64,000 nt of DNA from DATKZM01 sp035527975 (GTDB lineage: Bacteria > Pseudomonadota > Alphaproteobacteria > JAPULJ01), in the NCBI GenBank assembly GCA_035527975.1, contig DATKZM010000088.1:164544-228543 (forward strand). Direction: 5' to 3'. The translations under genes and the position numbers were made by a program. This document shows, piece by piece, positions 17,097-26,088 of this stretch. The notes below the pieces were generated by a model. The model was given only the letters and a program-made list of their open reading frames with translations, searched no databases and was not told where the DNA came from. Within the stretch, counting starts at the first letter, position 1, and the number at the start of each line of letters is the position of its first letter.

Positions 17097-17726
17097 TCAG
17101 CGAGCCGCCGCCGGCTGCGGCGGCTGGGTCGTCAGGTAACGCAGCAGCATCAACGCCTGGTCGGTGCAATCGACCAGCTCCGACATGATGCGCCGCAACG
17201 TGACGAAATCTTCGCGGCTCAAGCAGCCGAAATGGACATCGTTCACACGCGACTGGATCACGGAGAGTTCCTTGAATTTCTCCCAACCGGTGGCCGACAC
17301 GGTCAGCAGCACACGCCTGCGGTCGCTTTCGTCCTGCGCTTTCTCGACCAGTGCGAGCTGGATCAACTTGCCGATCTCGTTGGTCACAAACGATCCACTC
17401 AAATGAAGATGCTCTGCCACCGAGCTGACGCTGACGTCGCCGGATCGGTTGAGGTGCGCAATCGAAATCAAGATGGTGTATTGCGGTCCGGTAATGCCCA
17501 TGATCGATCCATAGCCGTCCCGGATCGCCACCAGGCGCGCCGCGAAGGCGAGCGAATCGTGAACCAGCTTACGAAATTCGTTGTCGTCGCCCTGCGACAA
17601 CAACTCTGCCCGGGTGACCGTCAAATGCGCTGATGCTTTGTTCGTGCGCCGCTTTTTGCCTGCAGGCGGCTCAGCGGCGCTCTTGGGCCGGGCGCGACTT
17701 TTAGTTTTCGGTTTCGCCGAAGCCAT
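17097..17726 (-). CDS. MarR-family transcriptional regulator
   Basis: This 209-residue regulator has a winged-helix core (about residues 60-180) with the typical ITGPQYTILISIAHL helix, the recognition segment SVSSVAEHLHLSGSFVTNEI and the DESDRRRVLLTVS wing. A Lys/Arg/Ala-rich tail of about 45 residues precedes the domain. I chose ATG 17726 because AAGGAGG (17737-17744) stands 10 bp upstream; an earlier in-frame ATG at 17756 lacks such a site. It lies 80 bp downstream of the HpaB-type gene on the same strand, so it is probably co-transcribed and may control that operon or the enamidase genes that converge on it. Confidence 0.9.
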   Translation of the reverse strand: MASAKPKTKSRARPKSAAEPPAGKKRRTNKASAHLTVTRAELLSQGDDNEFRKLVHDSLAFAARLVAIRDGYGSIMGITGPQYTILISIAHLNRSGDVSVSSVAEHLHLSGSFVTNEIGKLIQLALVEKAQDESDRRRVLLTVSATGWEKFKELSVIQSRVNDVHFGCLSREDFVTLRRIMSELVDCTDQALMLLRYLTTQPPQPAAAR

Positions 17727-17806
17727 TCGTTGACCTGCCTCCTTGGAGAACCCCATGCCGGCCGGGCCTTGATGCGTGGGCCCGGCCGTTCCGGTTCGAC
17801 GATTCG

Positions 17807-19330
17807 CTACTCTGCGGCGGCGCCCGCCCTGCCCGATCTTGCAGCAGGAGCAGCTTTGCCTGGTTCAATTTTCGAGCCATAGCTGGAGAGCGCGGAGTCC
17901 AATAGATCGTCGCATTCCTTCCACCCGAAGGTTCGGAAACTGTGACCGCACGTGACAAATCGCGCGCCCGCATAGAACATCTCATACTGCGTATGGCGTC
18001 CGGCATATTCCGAACCGATGATGTCCCAGGCAAGCTTCAGGAACTTCACCCGGTCGTGCGCGGTTTCACCGTCCCGGGAGGAAATCTGTGTTCTCTCGAT
18101 GACCTTCGCCAGCTCAGGATTGTCGAAATCTTCTTCCGACGACGGCAGCATGATCAGGCTGCCTCCCGCCAGTTCCCTGATCTCGTTGACAAATTTCGGA
18201 TAGAGGTCTTGCGTGTAGATCTGCGCCCCATAGACCAGGCTTGGGCGCGGGCTGAAGTATTCCCCTCGCTGAACGCCCGAGCTCTCCATGCCGTAGAGGA
18301 GACCTTCGACGGCACTCACCTCCGAGGCCATCCACCCGAGCTTTTCCGCGACCGAAGGAATGCCGACCGTGCCGATCGTCTCGGCGATCCGGCGCGCAAC
18401 CCCAAGCATGAATTTCAGCTTCACAACCAGCCGCACTTGCGACTGATAGTTCTGATAGACATGACCCGGCGTGTCGTGGAACTGCGCCCGGCACATGTCC
18501 GTGTCCTTGTAGACGAAGATCCGGTCCCACGGCACCTTCACGTCGTCGAAATAGACCAGCGCGTCGTTTTCGTCGAAGTGGTAGGACATCGGATTGTCGA
18601 ACTCCGACACGGCCGCGGCTTCGAAGCTCTTTCTCGAGATCACCTTCATGCCGCGCGTCGCCATCGGCATGGCGAACGAGATCGCGAACCGCTCCTCGTC
18701 CGCTCGCAGCGGCTGCAAATTGGCAACGAAGATCTCGTTGGCCATGATCGAACTCGTGCCGAGCATCTTCGCGCCGCGCACGGTGACGCCGGCCGGGTCC
18801 TCGTCGACGATTTTCAGCGTCAGATCGTCGCCGTGCTGCTCGCCCCACGCCTTCGACCGGTTGGCCTGCGGGTTGATGATGACGTAGGTGAGGAAGAGAT
18901 CGTTGTCGCGCGCGTACTGGTGGTATTCGGCATACGCCTTGGCGAATTTGGCCCCGTGCTTCTCGAACACCTCGATGCCGATCACCTGGCCGGTAATCGC
19001 CGAGGCGACATGATCGGGGGACCGTCCCATGAAGCCGTAGTGTTGTTCGGCCCAGGCCGTCATCGCCTTCCGGCGCGACACGAGGTCGTCATACGACTTG
19101 GCCTTAAGCCACGACCGGTTGACCCGGGTCCCCTTCGCGGTCGGGCTCTCGAAGGTCATGACGTCCAGGTTCTTGGGGTCCGCCTGAAAATCATAGAGCC
19201 GCGCGGCGGAGGCTATCGCGTTCCGGTAGGCCGGATGCGTCGTGACGTCCTCGACCAGCTTGCCATCGAGGTAGACCTCTCTGCCGTCCCGGAGGCTCGT
19301 GATGTGCGCGGCACCATCCTTGACGTTCAT
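17807..19330 (-). CDS. HpaB-type FADH2-dependent monooxygenase (4-hydroxyphenylacetate 3-hydroxylase family)
   Basis: This 507-residue protein has the acyl-CoA-dehydrogenase-like fold of the large component of two-component flavin monooxygenases. Family segments include the N-terminal SLRDGREVYLDGK, the flavin-binding region GAKMLGTSSIMANEIFV and VKVPWDRIFVYKD. ATG 19330 is preferred because AGGAGG (19337-19342) lies 6 bp upstream, whereas the ATG at 19336 touches it. Such enzymes hydroxylate phenols or open N-heterocycles and need a flavin reductase, which is not encoded nearby. It shares an operon with a MarR gene. Confidence 0.9.
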   Translation of the reverse strand: MNVKDGAAHITSLRDGREVYLDGKLVEDVTTHPAYRNAIASAARLYDFQADPKNLDVMTFESPTAKGTRVNRSWLKAKSYDDLVSRRKAMTAWAEQHYGFMGRSPDHVASAITGQVIGIEVFEKHGAKFAKAYAEYHQYARDNDLFLTYVIINPQANRSKAWGEQHGDDLTLKIVDEDPAGVTVRGAKMLGTSSIMANEIFVANLQPLRADEERFAISFAMPMATRGMKVISRKSFEAAAVSEFDNPMSYHFDENDALVYFDDVKVPWDRIFVYKDTDMCRAQFHDTPGHVYQNYQSQVRLVVKLKFMLGVARRIAETIGTVGIPSVAEKLGWMASEVSAVEGLLYGMESSGVQRGEYFSPRPSLVYGAQIYTQDLYPKFVNEIRELAGGSLIMLPSSEEDFDNPELAKVIERTQISSRDGETAHDRVKFLKLAWDIIGSEYAGRHTQYEMFYAGARFVTCGHSFRTFGWKECDDLLDSALSSYGSKIEPGKAAPAARSGRAGAAAE

Positions 19331-19942
19331 CTCCATCCTCCTGTTGGTGACATCCTGCCCTTCGGATGCCTCACTGAATTTTCTGATGCTCCCCGGCGAA
19401 GAAAATCAATGGGTTGCCGCCCCGACATGTGCACGCCCTGATCTCACCGATCGCAATCGGCTGATCGTCGGCGTCCCCCTGCTGACCATCGCGGCGCCGG
19501 GCGCAGATAGTCGGGGCGCCCTCCTCCGTTCACGCGCATCGATCAGTCGATATCCCCAGAGCGGCGCGGCGGCAAATCGCGACTTCGTGCTGCCTCCCCA
19601 TCTGGCGCTTTCCTAACGCCAGCCCATTCGAATTTAGCTTTGTAACTTCGGTTTTTAAATGAGTCAATAATTGAGACGGATTGCGCAACGATCCGCCGGG
19701 CGCTTTGGTCTCGTTCGCTGCACTGCGTCACGCCGGCATGTCCGCGTCTCGCGCAAAGGTCCACCTCGGCGCCACCGCAACGTTCCGTTGATCGCTGGCC
19801 TTCGCGCGGGCTATTCAGCCAGCACCCCCATGGCTCCTGCGATAAAGCCGGATGGCGGCCCGGTCTGAACTCCCCTAGGCTGCTGCCATCTGACCGCGCC
19901 TGGGAAAACAACCTAAACCATGCCAAAGCATGCTTATGACCA
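19331..19942. other. 612-bp intergenic region between divergent genes
   Basis: Apart from the promoter at 19633-19667 I see no gene with a ribosome site or recognisable product here. Composition around 19630-19680 is AT-rich relative to the surroundings, as expected for a control region. Open frames in it are short, Arg-rich and unlike known proteins. Confidence 0.5.
19633..19667 (-). promoter_or_regulatory. Candidate promoter of the hpaB-like/marR operon
   Basis: Reading the minus strand, TTGACT (19667-19662) is followed after 17 bp by TACAAA (19644-19639), a plausible sigma-70 -35/-10 pair. The -10 region reads TTACAAAGCTAA, matching 11 of 12 bases of the operator arm at 39402 and 45673 (TTACAAAGGTAA). 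The predicted leader to the hpaB-like start is about 300 nt, which is long. Confidence 0.5.
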
Positions 19943-21439
19943 ATGAGTCCAATGACCAGTGAGCGCCATGACGTGATCGTCGTCGGCGCCGGGAACGCGG
20001 CTTTCTGCGCCGCGCTTGCCGCGCGCGAGACCGGGGCGAGCGTCCTCATGCTGGAACGCGCGCCCAAGGCGGAAAACGGCGGCAACTCGCGCTTCACCGC
20101 CGGCGCCATTCGCTTCGCCTATGACGGGCTCGACGATATCCGCCGCATCGTCCCGGACCTCGGCGAGGACGAGATTGCCCGCACCGACTTCGGCACCTAC
20201 ACGACCGATCAGTTCTACGACGACATGTTCCGGGTCACGCGCTATCGGACCGATCCGGCGCTGTGCGAGGCGCTCGTCACGAAGTCGTTCCAGACCATGG
20301 CCTGGCTGCGCGACAAGGGCGTGCGCTTCCAGCCGATCTATGGACGCCAGGCCTTCAAAGTCGACGGCGTATTCAAGTTCTGGGGCGGCCTCACCATCGA
20401 GGCCTGGGGCGGCGGGCCGGGGCTGGTCGACCGGCAGACCGAGCTGGCGCTGGCGGCCGGTATCGATATCCGCTACGGCGCGCGGGTGATCGCCTTCGAC
20501 CATGACGGCCACGCCGTTGCCGGCGTTCGGGTGCGGTCGGGCGGCGAAATTTACGATCTTGCCGCCAAAGCCGTGATCGTCGCCAGCGGCGGCTTCGAGG
20601 CCAACACCGAGTGGCGCACACGTTACTTGGGGCCGGGCTGGGAGATGGCGAAAGTGCGCGGCAGCCGCTTCAATACCGGCGACGGCATCCGCATGGCCCT
20701 CGACATCGGCGCCAGCCCCTTCGGCAACTGGTCGGGCTGCCATGCGGTCGGCTGGGATTACAATGCGCCCGAGTTCGGCGACCTGGCAGTGGGCGACGGC
20801 TTCCAGAAGCACTCCTATCCCTTCGGCATCATGGTCAACGCCCATGGCCGGCGCTTCGTCGACGAGGGCGCCGATTTCCGCAATTACACTTACGCGAAGT
20901 ATGGCCGCGTGGTGCTCGAACAGCCCGACCAGCTTGCCTGGCAGGTGTTCGACCAGAAGGTCGTCCATCTGCTGCGCGACGAATACCGGATCAAGCAGGT
21001 GACCAAGGTGAGCGCGGACACGCTTGGGGATCTCGCCGGCAAGCTCGAGGGCGTCGAGCCGGGCGCGTTCCTGGAAGAGATTGCCGCCTACAACGCCGCG
21101 GTCAACACCGACACGCCGTTCAATCCCAACGTCAAGGACGGGCGCTCGACCGAAGGTCTGGCGGTGGCCAAATCCAACTGGGCCAACACGATCGATGCGC
21201 CGCCCTTCGAGGCTTATCAGATCGGCTGCGGCATTACCTTTACGTTTGGCGGCCTGCGCATCGTGCCGACGACGGGGCAGGTGATCGACACCGACCTTGA
21301 GCCCATTCCCGGCCTCTACGCGGCCGGCGAGCTCGTCGGCGGCATCTTCTATTTCAACTATCCGGGCGGAACCGGCCTCATCTCCGGCGCCGTCTTCGGC
21401 CGCCAGGCGGGAACGGCAGCGGCACTGGCCGCCGGGTAA
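19943..21439 (+). CDS. tcuA: FAD-dependent dehydrogenase, tricarballylate dehydrogenase (TcuA)-like
   Basis: This 498-residue flavoprotein has an N-terminal dinucleotide fold, HDVIVVGAGNAAFCAALAAR, with the adenine-ribose glutamate in LMLERAPK. The family's GGNSRFTAGAIRF block and the C-terminal FAD loop GLYAAGELVGG and NYPGGTGLISGAVFGR are also present. TcuA oxidises tricarballylate to cis-aconitate and normally hands electrons to TcuB, which is absent here. Two in-frame ATGs (19943, 19952) are possible, and no clear ribosome site is visible. The substrate may be a different polycarboxylate from ring breakdown. Confidence 0.88.
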   Translation: MSPMTSERHDVIVVGAGNAAFCAALAARETGASVLMLERAPKAENGGNSRFTAGAIRFAYDGLDDIRRIVPDLGEDEIARTDFGTYTTDQFYDDMFRVTRYRTDPALCEALVTKSFQTMAWLRDKGVRFQPIYGRQAFKVDGVFKFWGGLTIEAWGGGPGLVDRQTELALAAGIDIRYGARVIAFDHDGHAVAGVRVRSGGEIYDLAAKAVIVASGGFEANTEWRTRYLGPGWEMAKVRGSRFNTGDGIRMALDIGASPFGNWSGCHAVGWDYNAPEFGDLAVGDGFQKHSYPFGIMVNAHGRRFVDEGADFRNYTYAKYGRVVLEQPDQLAWQVFDQKVVHLLRDEYRIKQVTKVSADTLGDLAGKLEGVEPGAFLEEIAAYNAAVNTDTPFNPNVKDGRSTEGLAVAKSNWANTIDAPPFEAYQIGCGITFTFGGLRIVPTTGQVIDTDLEPIPGLYAAGELVGGIFYFNYPGGTGLISGAVFGRQAGTAAALAAG

Positions 21440-21477
21440 CGGGCGGGGCCGCCGTTCGGCCATCGGCGGGCACTGGG

Positions 21478-21586
21478 GCACGATCGCGTCACAGTGATCT
21501 GGTGCGATGCGTGACCCGTTTTCTAAATATATGGTTAGATCAAGGGCCACGTCTCAGATTGCTGCAATCTGAGACGATTTTGATCT
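21478..21586 (+). repeat. Dispersed palindromic repeat, copy C, with 12-bp hairpin
   Basis: It follows copy B throughout. The hairpin CGTCTCAGATTG (21550-21561) / CAATCTGAGACG (21565-21576) differs from copy B at one pair, and both arms changed together (C-G to T-A). The outer AGATCAAG (21537-21544) pairs with TTTGATCT (21579-21586), with one G-T wobble. It lies 38 bp after the tcuA-like stop. Confidence 0.85.
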
Positions 21587-21772
21587 GGGCCTGCCGTCCT
21601 GACAAAGCTCTCCGGGTTGGATACCGGCTGCCGCACAGCCAGATGTCCCGGTGGCAAGGCCGTATCGACCCGGAGCGGACCTCTACCAAGGGCAGCACCC
21701 GCACCTCTCTAATTATTTGATGTTCCAAATGAGGGTCGCCCATGAGGCTCCCCGGCGCATCGCGCAATCCGG

Positions 21773-22516
21773 TCAGTGGCCAGCCGCTGCGTAGCCGCCA
21801 TCGACATCGATAATGGCGCCGGTGACCCAGCCGGCACGATCTGACAGCAGAAACTCCACCATATGCGCAACATCGGCAGGATCGCCCGCCCGGCCCAACG
21901 GATAGCCGGCGCCGCGGTCCTCGATCAGTTTCGCGTATGCCTCCGGGGCCATGCCCGCGTTTGTCATGATCTCGCTGCGCACCACGGACGGTCGGATGCA
22001 GTTGACCCGAATATTCGAGCTTGGCCCGAGTTCGACCGCGAGCGCGCGGGTCAGAGATTCAATGGCGCCCTTCGATGCGGCATAGGCGGCGGTACCCGGC
22101 TGACATCGGTCGGCGAGGGTCGAGCCGATATTGAGAATGCTGCCGCCCTGACGCTCCAGCAGCGGGATCGCACGCTGGGTGATCCGCATGGTCCCGATCA
22201 GATTGACGTCGATCAGCCGTTCCAGATCCTTCAGATCGGCGTCCTTGAAGAGACCGAGCACGGTTTGCCCGGCATTGTTCACCAGCGCGTCGAGACGGCC
22301 GTACCGCTCCTCAACGGCTTGCAGCAACGCCTCCACGGAGCCCGGATCGATGATATCGGCGACGACCACGGCAACGTTCTCGGCCGCGCCCCGCTCCAGC
22401 GCGGCGGCACGGCGACCGGCGCTCACCACCTGCCATCCTGCTGCCGCCAGGCAGGCCACGATCCCGGCGCCGATGCCGGAGCCGCCGCCTGTCACCAAGA
22501 CCACGGGTTTCGTCAT
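21773..22516 (-). CDS. Short-chain dehydrogenase/reductase
   Basis: This 247-residue classical SDR has the cofactor loop TGGGSGIG near the N-terminus, the NNAG motif and the catalytic YAASK pair. The C-terminal IIDVDGGYAAAGH is typical of the family. I chose ATG 22516 (MTKPVVLVTGG), which has AGAGG upstream; the frame is open further but that extension is not SDR-like. It diverges from a Rieske oxygenase operon, so a cis-dihydrodiol or alcohol dehydrogenase role in that pathway is likely. Substrate is unknown. Confidence 0.9.
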   Translation of the reverse strand: MTKPVVLVTGGGSGIGAGIVACLAAAGWQVVSAGRRAAALERGAAENVAVVVADIIDPGSVEALLQAVEERYGRLDALVNNAGQTVLGLFKDADLKDLERLIDVNLIGTMRITQRAIPLLERQGGSILNIGSTLADRCQPGTAAYAASKGAIESLTRALAVELGPSSNIRVNCIRPSVVRSEIMTNAGMAPEAYAKLIEDRGAGYPLGRAGDPADVAHMVEFLLSDRAGWVTGAIIDVDGGYAAAGH

Positions 22517-22598
22517 GCCGATATGCCTCTTTCGGTATTCGGCCGAATTTCCATCCGGCCGGTTGACGCCGATTGCCAAGCGGACAAAATAAAAATAT

Positions 22599-22612
22599 AA
22601 GTGTATCCACTT
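22599..22612. promoter_or_regulatory. Candidate GntR operator between SDR and Rieske operon
   Basis: The inverted repeat AAGTG-tatc-CACTT lies in an AT-rich stretch between the divergent SDR (start 22516) and Rieske alpha (start 22682) genes. A GntR/FCD regulator is encoded at the end of that operon. Short palindromes with 5-bp arms are typical of GntR operators. The assignment is inference from position and symmetry. Confidence 0.42.
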
Positions 22613-22681
22613 TAGGGTCTGGCCGCCGGCGATTCAATTCCTCGCTCGCCGAACGAACGCCGCCGCAGGGAGTATCCAGGC

Positions 22682-23947
22682 ATGCGCAACGAACCCGACT
22701 ATGTCTGGCCGCGCGCGGATTTCACCCGCATCCCCTTTGGCATCTACCACGATGCCGATGTTTACGTTCAGGAACAGTTCCGGGTCTTTCGCGGACCGAC
22801 GTGGAGCTATTTGTGCTTTGACGTGGAGATCCCCAATCCCGGCGACTTCAAATGCGTGTATGTGGGCGATACGCCGGTCGTCGTGAACCGCGATCAGGAC
22901 GGCGCCCTGCATGCCTTCATCAATCGGTGCGCTCACCGGGGCGCGACCGTACGCCGCGAGGAATTCGGTAACGCCAAGGACCACACTTGCGTCTACCACC
23001 AGTGGTGCTACAGCCTTAAGGGCGAGCTCATGGGCGTGCCGTTTCGACGGGGCGTCAAGGGCAAGGGCGGCATGCCCAAGGACTTTCGGGTAACCGACCA
23101 CAGCCTGCACACCCTCAGGGTCGAGAGCTTCAATGGGGTCATCTTCGCCAGCTTCTCCGATGATGCCCCGTCGCTTGTGGATTTCCTCGACGAGCCGATC
23201 TGCAAGCACCTCAAACGGCTGACACACAAGACGGTAAAAATCCTCGGCTATCAGCGGCAGTTCATTCACGGCAACTGGAAGCTCTACACCGACAACACGC
23301 GCGACCCCAACCATGGCGGCCTGCTGCATCCATTCCAGGTGACGTTCGGCATTGCCCGGTTGACCCATGGCGGCGGCGCGGTGCTGGACAAGCGCGGCTG
23401 CCACAACATCTCGATGGTCGAGGGCGACAGCGATTCGGACGAGGACGCCTCGAAAGCCTACGAGGATTCGGGCTCCGGCGCCTATATGGCCGACTACCGT
23501 CTCAACGACGCATCCATGTTGGCGACGCAGAAGGAATTCGGCGACGAGATTACCCTGTCGATCATGTCGATCTTCCCGAACGTCGTGTTTCAGCAAATCG
23601 GCAACTGCCTGGCGACACGGCAGATCCGCTGCAAAGGCGTCGATGCGTTCGAGCTCTACTGGACCTATTACGGTTACGAGGATGACGACGAAGCAATGAC
23701 GGCCCACCGTCTGCGCCAGGCAAACATGGCCGGCCCGGGCGGGCTCATCTCGATGGAGGACGGCGAAGCGATCGAAATCGTGCATCGCGCCATCAAGCGC
23801 GAAGCGGACCAGCACTCGGTCGTAGAGTATGGCGGCCGCGGCGAAATCAAGACCCAGGACACGCTCATCACCGAGGTGCCGATGCGGGGTTTCTGGGCCT
23901 ATTACTGCCAACTGATGGGCATTGAGGCGAACGGGGCCGCGGCATGA
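22682..23947 (+). CDS. Rieske oxygenase alpha subunit, salicylate/anthranilate-hydroxylase-like
   Basis: This 421-residue catalytic subunit has Rieske ligands Cys83, His85, Cys103 and His106 (RCAHRG, CVYHQW) and the iron site DNTRDPNHGGLLH. CVYHQW instead of the usual CPYHAW places it near salicylate 5-hydroxylase, anthranilate and terephthalate dioxygenase large subunits, so an aromatic carboxylate is a likely substrate. It starts after GGGAG, overlaps the beta subunit by 4 bp (ATGA) and is followed by a GntR regulator. No reductase or ferredoxin is encoded in the operon. Confidence 0.92.
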   Translation: MRNEPDYVWPRADFTRIPFGIYHDADVYVQEQFRVFRGPTWSYLCFDVEIPNPGDFKCVYVGDTPVVVNRDQDGALHAFINRCAHRGATVRREEFGNAKDHTCVYHQWCYSLKGELMGVPFRRGVKGKGGMPKDFRVTDHSLHTLRVESFNGVIFASFSDDAPSLVDFLDEPICKHLKRLTHKTVKILGYQRQFIHGNWKLYTDNTRDPNHGGLLHPFQVTFGIARLTHGGGAVLDKRGCHNISMVEGDSDSDEDASKAYEDSGSGAYMADYRLNDASMLATQKEFGDEITLSIMSIFPNVVFQQIGNCLATRQIRCKGVDAFELYWTYYGYEDDDEAMTAHRLRQANMAGPGGLISMEDGEAIEIVHRAIKREADQHSVVEYGGRGEIKTQDTLITEVPMRGFWAYYCQLMGIEANGAAA

Positions 23948-24417
23948 CGGCGGCTGACGCCAAGGAAGCCTGCAGCGATCTTCTGGCGGAGTACGCCTAT
24001 CTGATCGACGCGGACCGCCTGGAAGTCTGGCTGGACCTGTTTGCCGATGAGTGCACCTACCAGATCGTGCCGCGGGAGAACTATGTCCGCGGCCTGCCGC
24101 TGCAGCTGATGCTGTGCGAGAACAAGAACATGCTGCGCGACCGGGTCATCTCGCTGCGCCAGGCCAACATCTACAACATTCACGTCGACCGACACCTGAT
24201 CAGCGCCATTCGCTATCGCGGCGAGGACAATGGCGTTCACACGGTCGAGGCTAACTATGCGGTGTTCCAGACCAACCAGGACGGCCAATCGCGCCTGTTC
24301 AGCGTCGGCCGGTACCTCGACACCGTCGTGGATGACGATGGAACCTTCAAGTTCAAGGACAAGCTCGTGATCGCCGACACGGCATCGGTGCCAACTTTGC
24401 TCGCGACCCCGTTGTAA
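23944..24417 (+). CDS. Ring-hydroxylating oxygenase beta subunit
   Basis: This 157-residue NTF2-fold beta subunit contains AYLIDADRLEVWLDLFADECTY near the N-terminus and NIYNIHVDRHLISAIRY in the middle, both typical of the family. It is coupled to the alpha subunit by an ATGA overlap at 23944. It is expected to be structural in an alpha3beta3 enzyme. The GntR gene follows 12 bp after its stop. Confidence 0.88.
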   Translation: MTAADAKEACSDLLAEYAYLIDADRLEVWLDLFADECTYQIVPRENYVRGLPLQLMLCENKNMLRDRVISLRQANIYNIHVDRHLISAIRYRGEDNGVHTVEANYAVFQTNQDGQSRLFSVGRYLDTVVDDDGTFKFKDKLVIADTASVPTLLATPL

Positions 24418-24429
24418 GAGGCTGTGACG

Positions 24430-25131
24430 ATGAGCAGCCGCCAACGCTTTCTCGGATCCACTCAGCAGCACGCCTATCTTTTCCTGCGCGACATGATTCT
24501 GACCGGCGCTTACGTCGGCGGCCAGAAGATCAATCCAGCAAAGGTCGCCGACGAACTCGAGATCAGTCGAATGCCCGTGCGCGAGGCGCTTCGCCAACTC
24601 GACAGTGAGGGCCTGATCACCATTCGCCCGAACCGCGGCGCCGTAGTGACCATTCTGACCGCGTCGGAGGTGCTGGAGATCTTCGAGATTCGGGGGGTCC
24701 TGGAAGGATTGGCCGTGCGCTGCGCACTGCCTGGTCTGACCGATGAGGACATCGACGATCTGGACCACCGCCGGCGACGCATGGATCGGGTGCGGGACGA
24801 GCCGAAACGCTGGATATCCCGACACGACGAGTTCCACGATCATCTGTGCTCGCGCTCCGGCCGGCCGCTCCTGACGCAGGAGATCGCGCGCCTGCGAGCA
24901 TCCGTTCAGCCCTATTTGCAAATCTACATCGCCCATCACACCAGTCCCGAGATGACCGGCTTTGAGCACGATGGATTGATGGAGCTGGTCCGCCGGCGCG
25001 ACGAGGCCCGCGCCGAGGAATACATGCGCGATCACATCATGAGCGCGGCCCGCGGGGTCATCGACTATCTGAAGCAACCCGAGCAGGAGCGCGCCGCCGG
25101 GTCGGCCCGCCCGGGCGCCGAGGCGGCCTGA
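24430..25131 (+). CDS. GntR-family regulator with FCD ligand domain
   Basis: This 233-residue protein has an N-terminal winged helix (residues about 10-75), with PAKVADELEISRMPVREALRQL as its recognition region. An all-helical FCD effector domain follows, with the metal-type motif RHDEFHDHL and the later EHDGLMELV and DHIMSA. I chose ATG 24430 because AGAGG precedes it by 8 bp; GTG 24424 is an alternative. Located last in the Rieske operon and before an ABC importer, it probably senses the substrate or an acid product and binds near 22600. Confidence 0.9.
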   Translation: MSSRQRFLGSTQQHAYLFLRDMILTGAYVGGQKINPAKVADELEISRMPVREALRQLDSEGLITIRPNRGAVVTILTASEVLEIFEIRGVLEGLAVRCALPGLTDEDIDDLDHRRRRMDRVRDEPKRWISRHDEFHDHLCSRSGRPLLTQEIARLRASVQPYLQIYIAHHTSPEMTGFEHDGLMELVRRRDEARAEEYMRDHIMSAARGVIDYLKQPEQERAAGSARPGAEAA

Positions 25132-25231
25132 ACAATCCGCCACCTCCGGGGGGCAGTAAATGCAACGGCTGGACAACGGCACACAAGCTAGGCCAGCCAA
25201 TTGGGAGGATCATTTGGAAGGTGCAAGCACC

Positions 25232-26053
25232 ATGCACCCGACCGATAGTCGGACGCAGGACCGCTCCCGCGTCGTGGTCGAACGCATCAGCAAGACCTTC
25301 CACGAGGAAGCGACGGGCTCGTCGGTACTGGCGGTCGACGATGTCTCCCTCGGTGTCGCCAAATCGGAATTCGTCACCATCGTCGGGCCGAGCGGCTGCG
25401 GCAAGAGCACGCTGCTGAACATCATCGCAGGGCTGGAGCAAGCCAGCGAGGGCCGCATCCTGATCGACGGCGTTGAGGAAAGCGTCCGGCACCGGCACTT
25501 CGGCTACATGTTCCAGAAGGACCTGCTGTTTCCGTGGCGCCGGGTACGCGACAACGTGGCAATCGGTCTTGAGGTGCTCGGCACGCCCCGCCGCGAGGCC
25601 CGCGAGCGGGCGCAGGCAATCCTGCGACGCTTCGACCTCGATGGCTTTGCCGACAAATATCCGGGGCAGCTCTCGGGCGGGATGCGCCAGCGGGTGGCGT
25701 TGATGCGCACGCTGTTATGCGATCGGGAAATTCTGCTGCTTGACGAGCCATTCGGCGCGCTCGACGCGCTGACCCGCTCGGTCATGCAGGAATGGCTGCT
25801 CGGCATCTGGGAAAAAGACCACCGAACGATCCTCTTCATTACCCACGATATCGAAGAGGCGATCTTCCTGTCCGACCGGGTGCTGATGATGTCCGCCCGC
25901 CCGGGGCGCATAAAGGGCGAGATCGAAGTCGACCTGCCGCGACCACGCAACCACACCATCGTCACGACACCAAGATTTACGGGACTTAAGAAAGCCGTCC
26001 TCGACCAGATCTACGAGGAAAGCTTGAAAGCGGCACGGCCGGACGAACCGTGA
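25232..26053 (+). CDS. ABC transporter ATPase, nitrate/sulfonate/taurine (NitT/TauT) type
   Basis: This ATPase has Walker A GPSGCGKST, a Q-loop at MFQKDLLFPW, the signature LSGGMRQR, Walker B ILLLDEPF and the switch ITHDIEEA. The start is uncertain. ATG 25232 puts Walker A near residue 51, as in the family, but TTG 25214 has a better ribosome site (GGGAGG, 5 bp away), and the frame opens at ATG 25160. Partner genes are the binding protein at 26089 and the permease at 27604, with a RidA gene between them. Confidence 0.9.
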   Translation: MHPTDSRTQDRSRVVVERISKTFHEEATGSSVLAVDDVSLGVAKSEFVTIVGPSGCGKSTLLNIIAGLEQASEGRILIDGVEESVRHRHFGYMFQKDLLFPWRRVRDNVAIGLEVLGTPRREARERAQAILRRFDLDGFADKYPGQLSGGMRQRVALMRTLLCDREILLLDEPFGALDALTRSVMQEWLLGIWEKDHRTILFITHDIEEAIFLSDRVLMMSARPGRIKGEIEVDLPRPRNHTIVTTPRFTGLKKAVLDQIYEESLKAARPDEP

Positions 26054-26088
26054 CCCAAAACAACGGCGCTAACCGAGGAGGAGTAATC

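Noticed and set aside
17942..19441. 499-codon plus-strand frame opposite the HpaB-type gene
   Set aside because: The HpaB frame on the minus strand has full family motifs and a ribosome site; the opposite frame has neither.
19934..21550. 538-codon minus-strand frame opposite the TcuA-like gene
   Set aside because: It is a shadow of a recognised flavoprotein with intact FAD loops; its own translation shows no domain.
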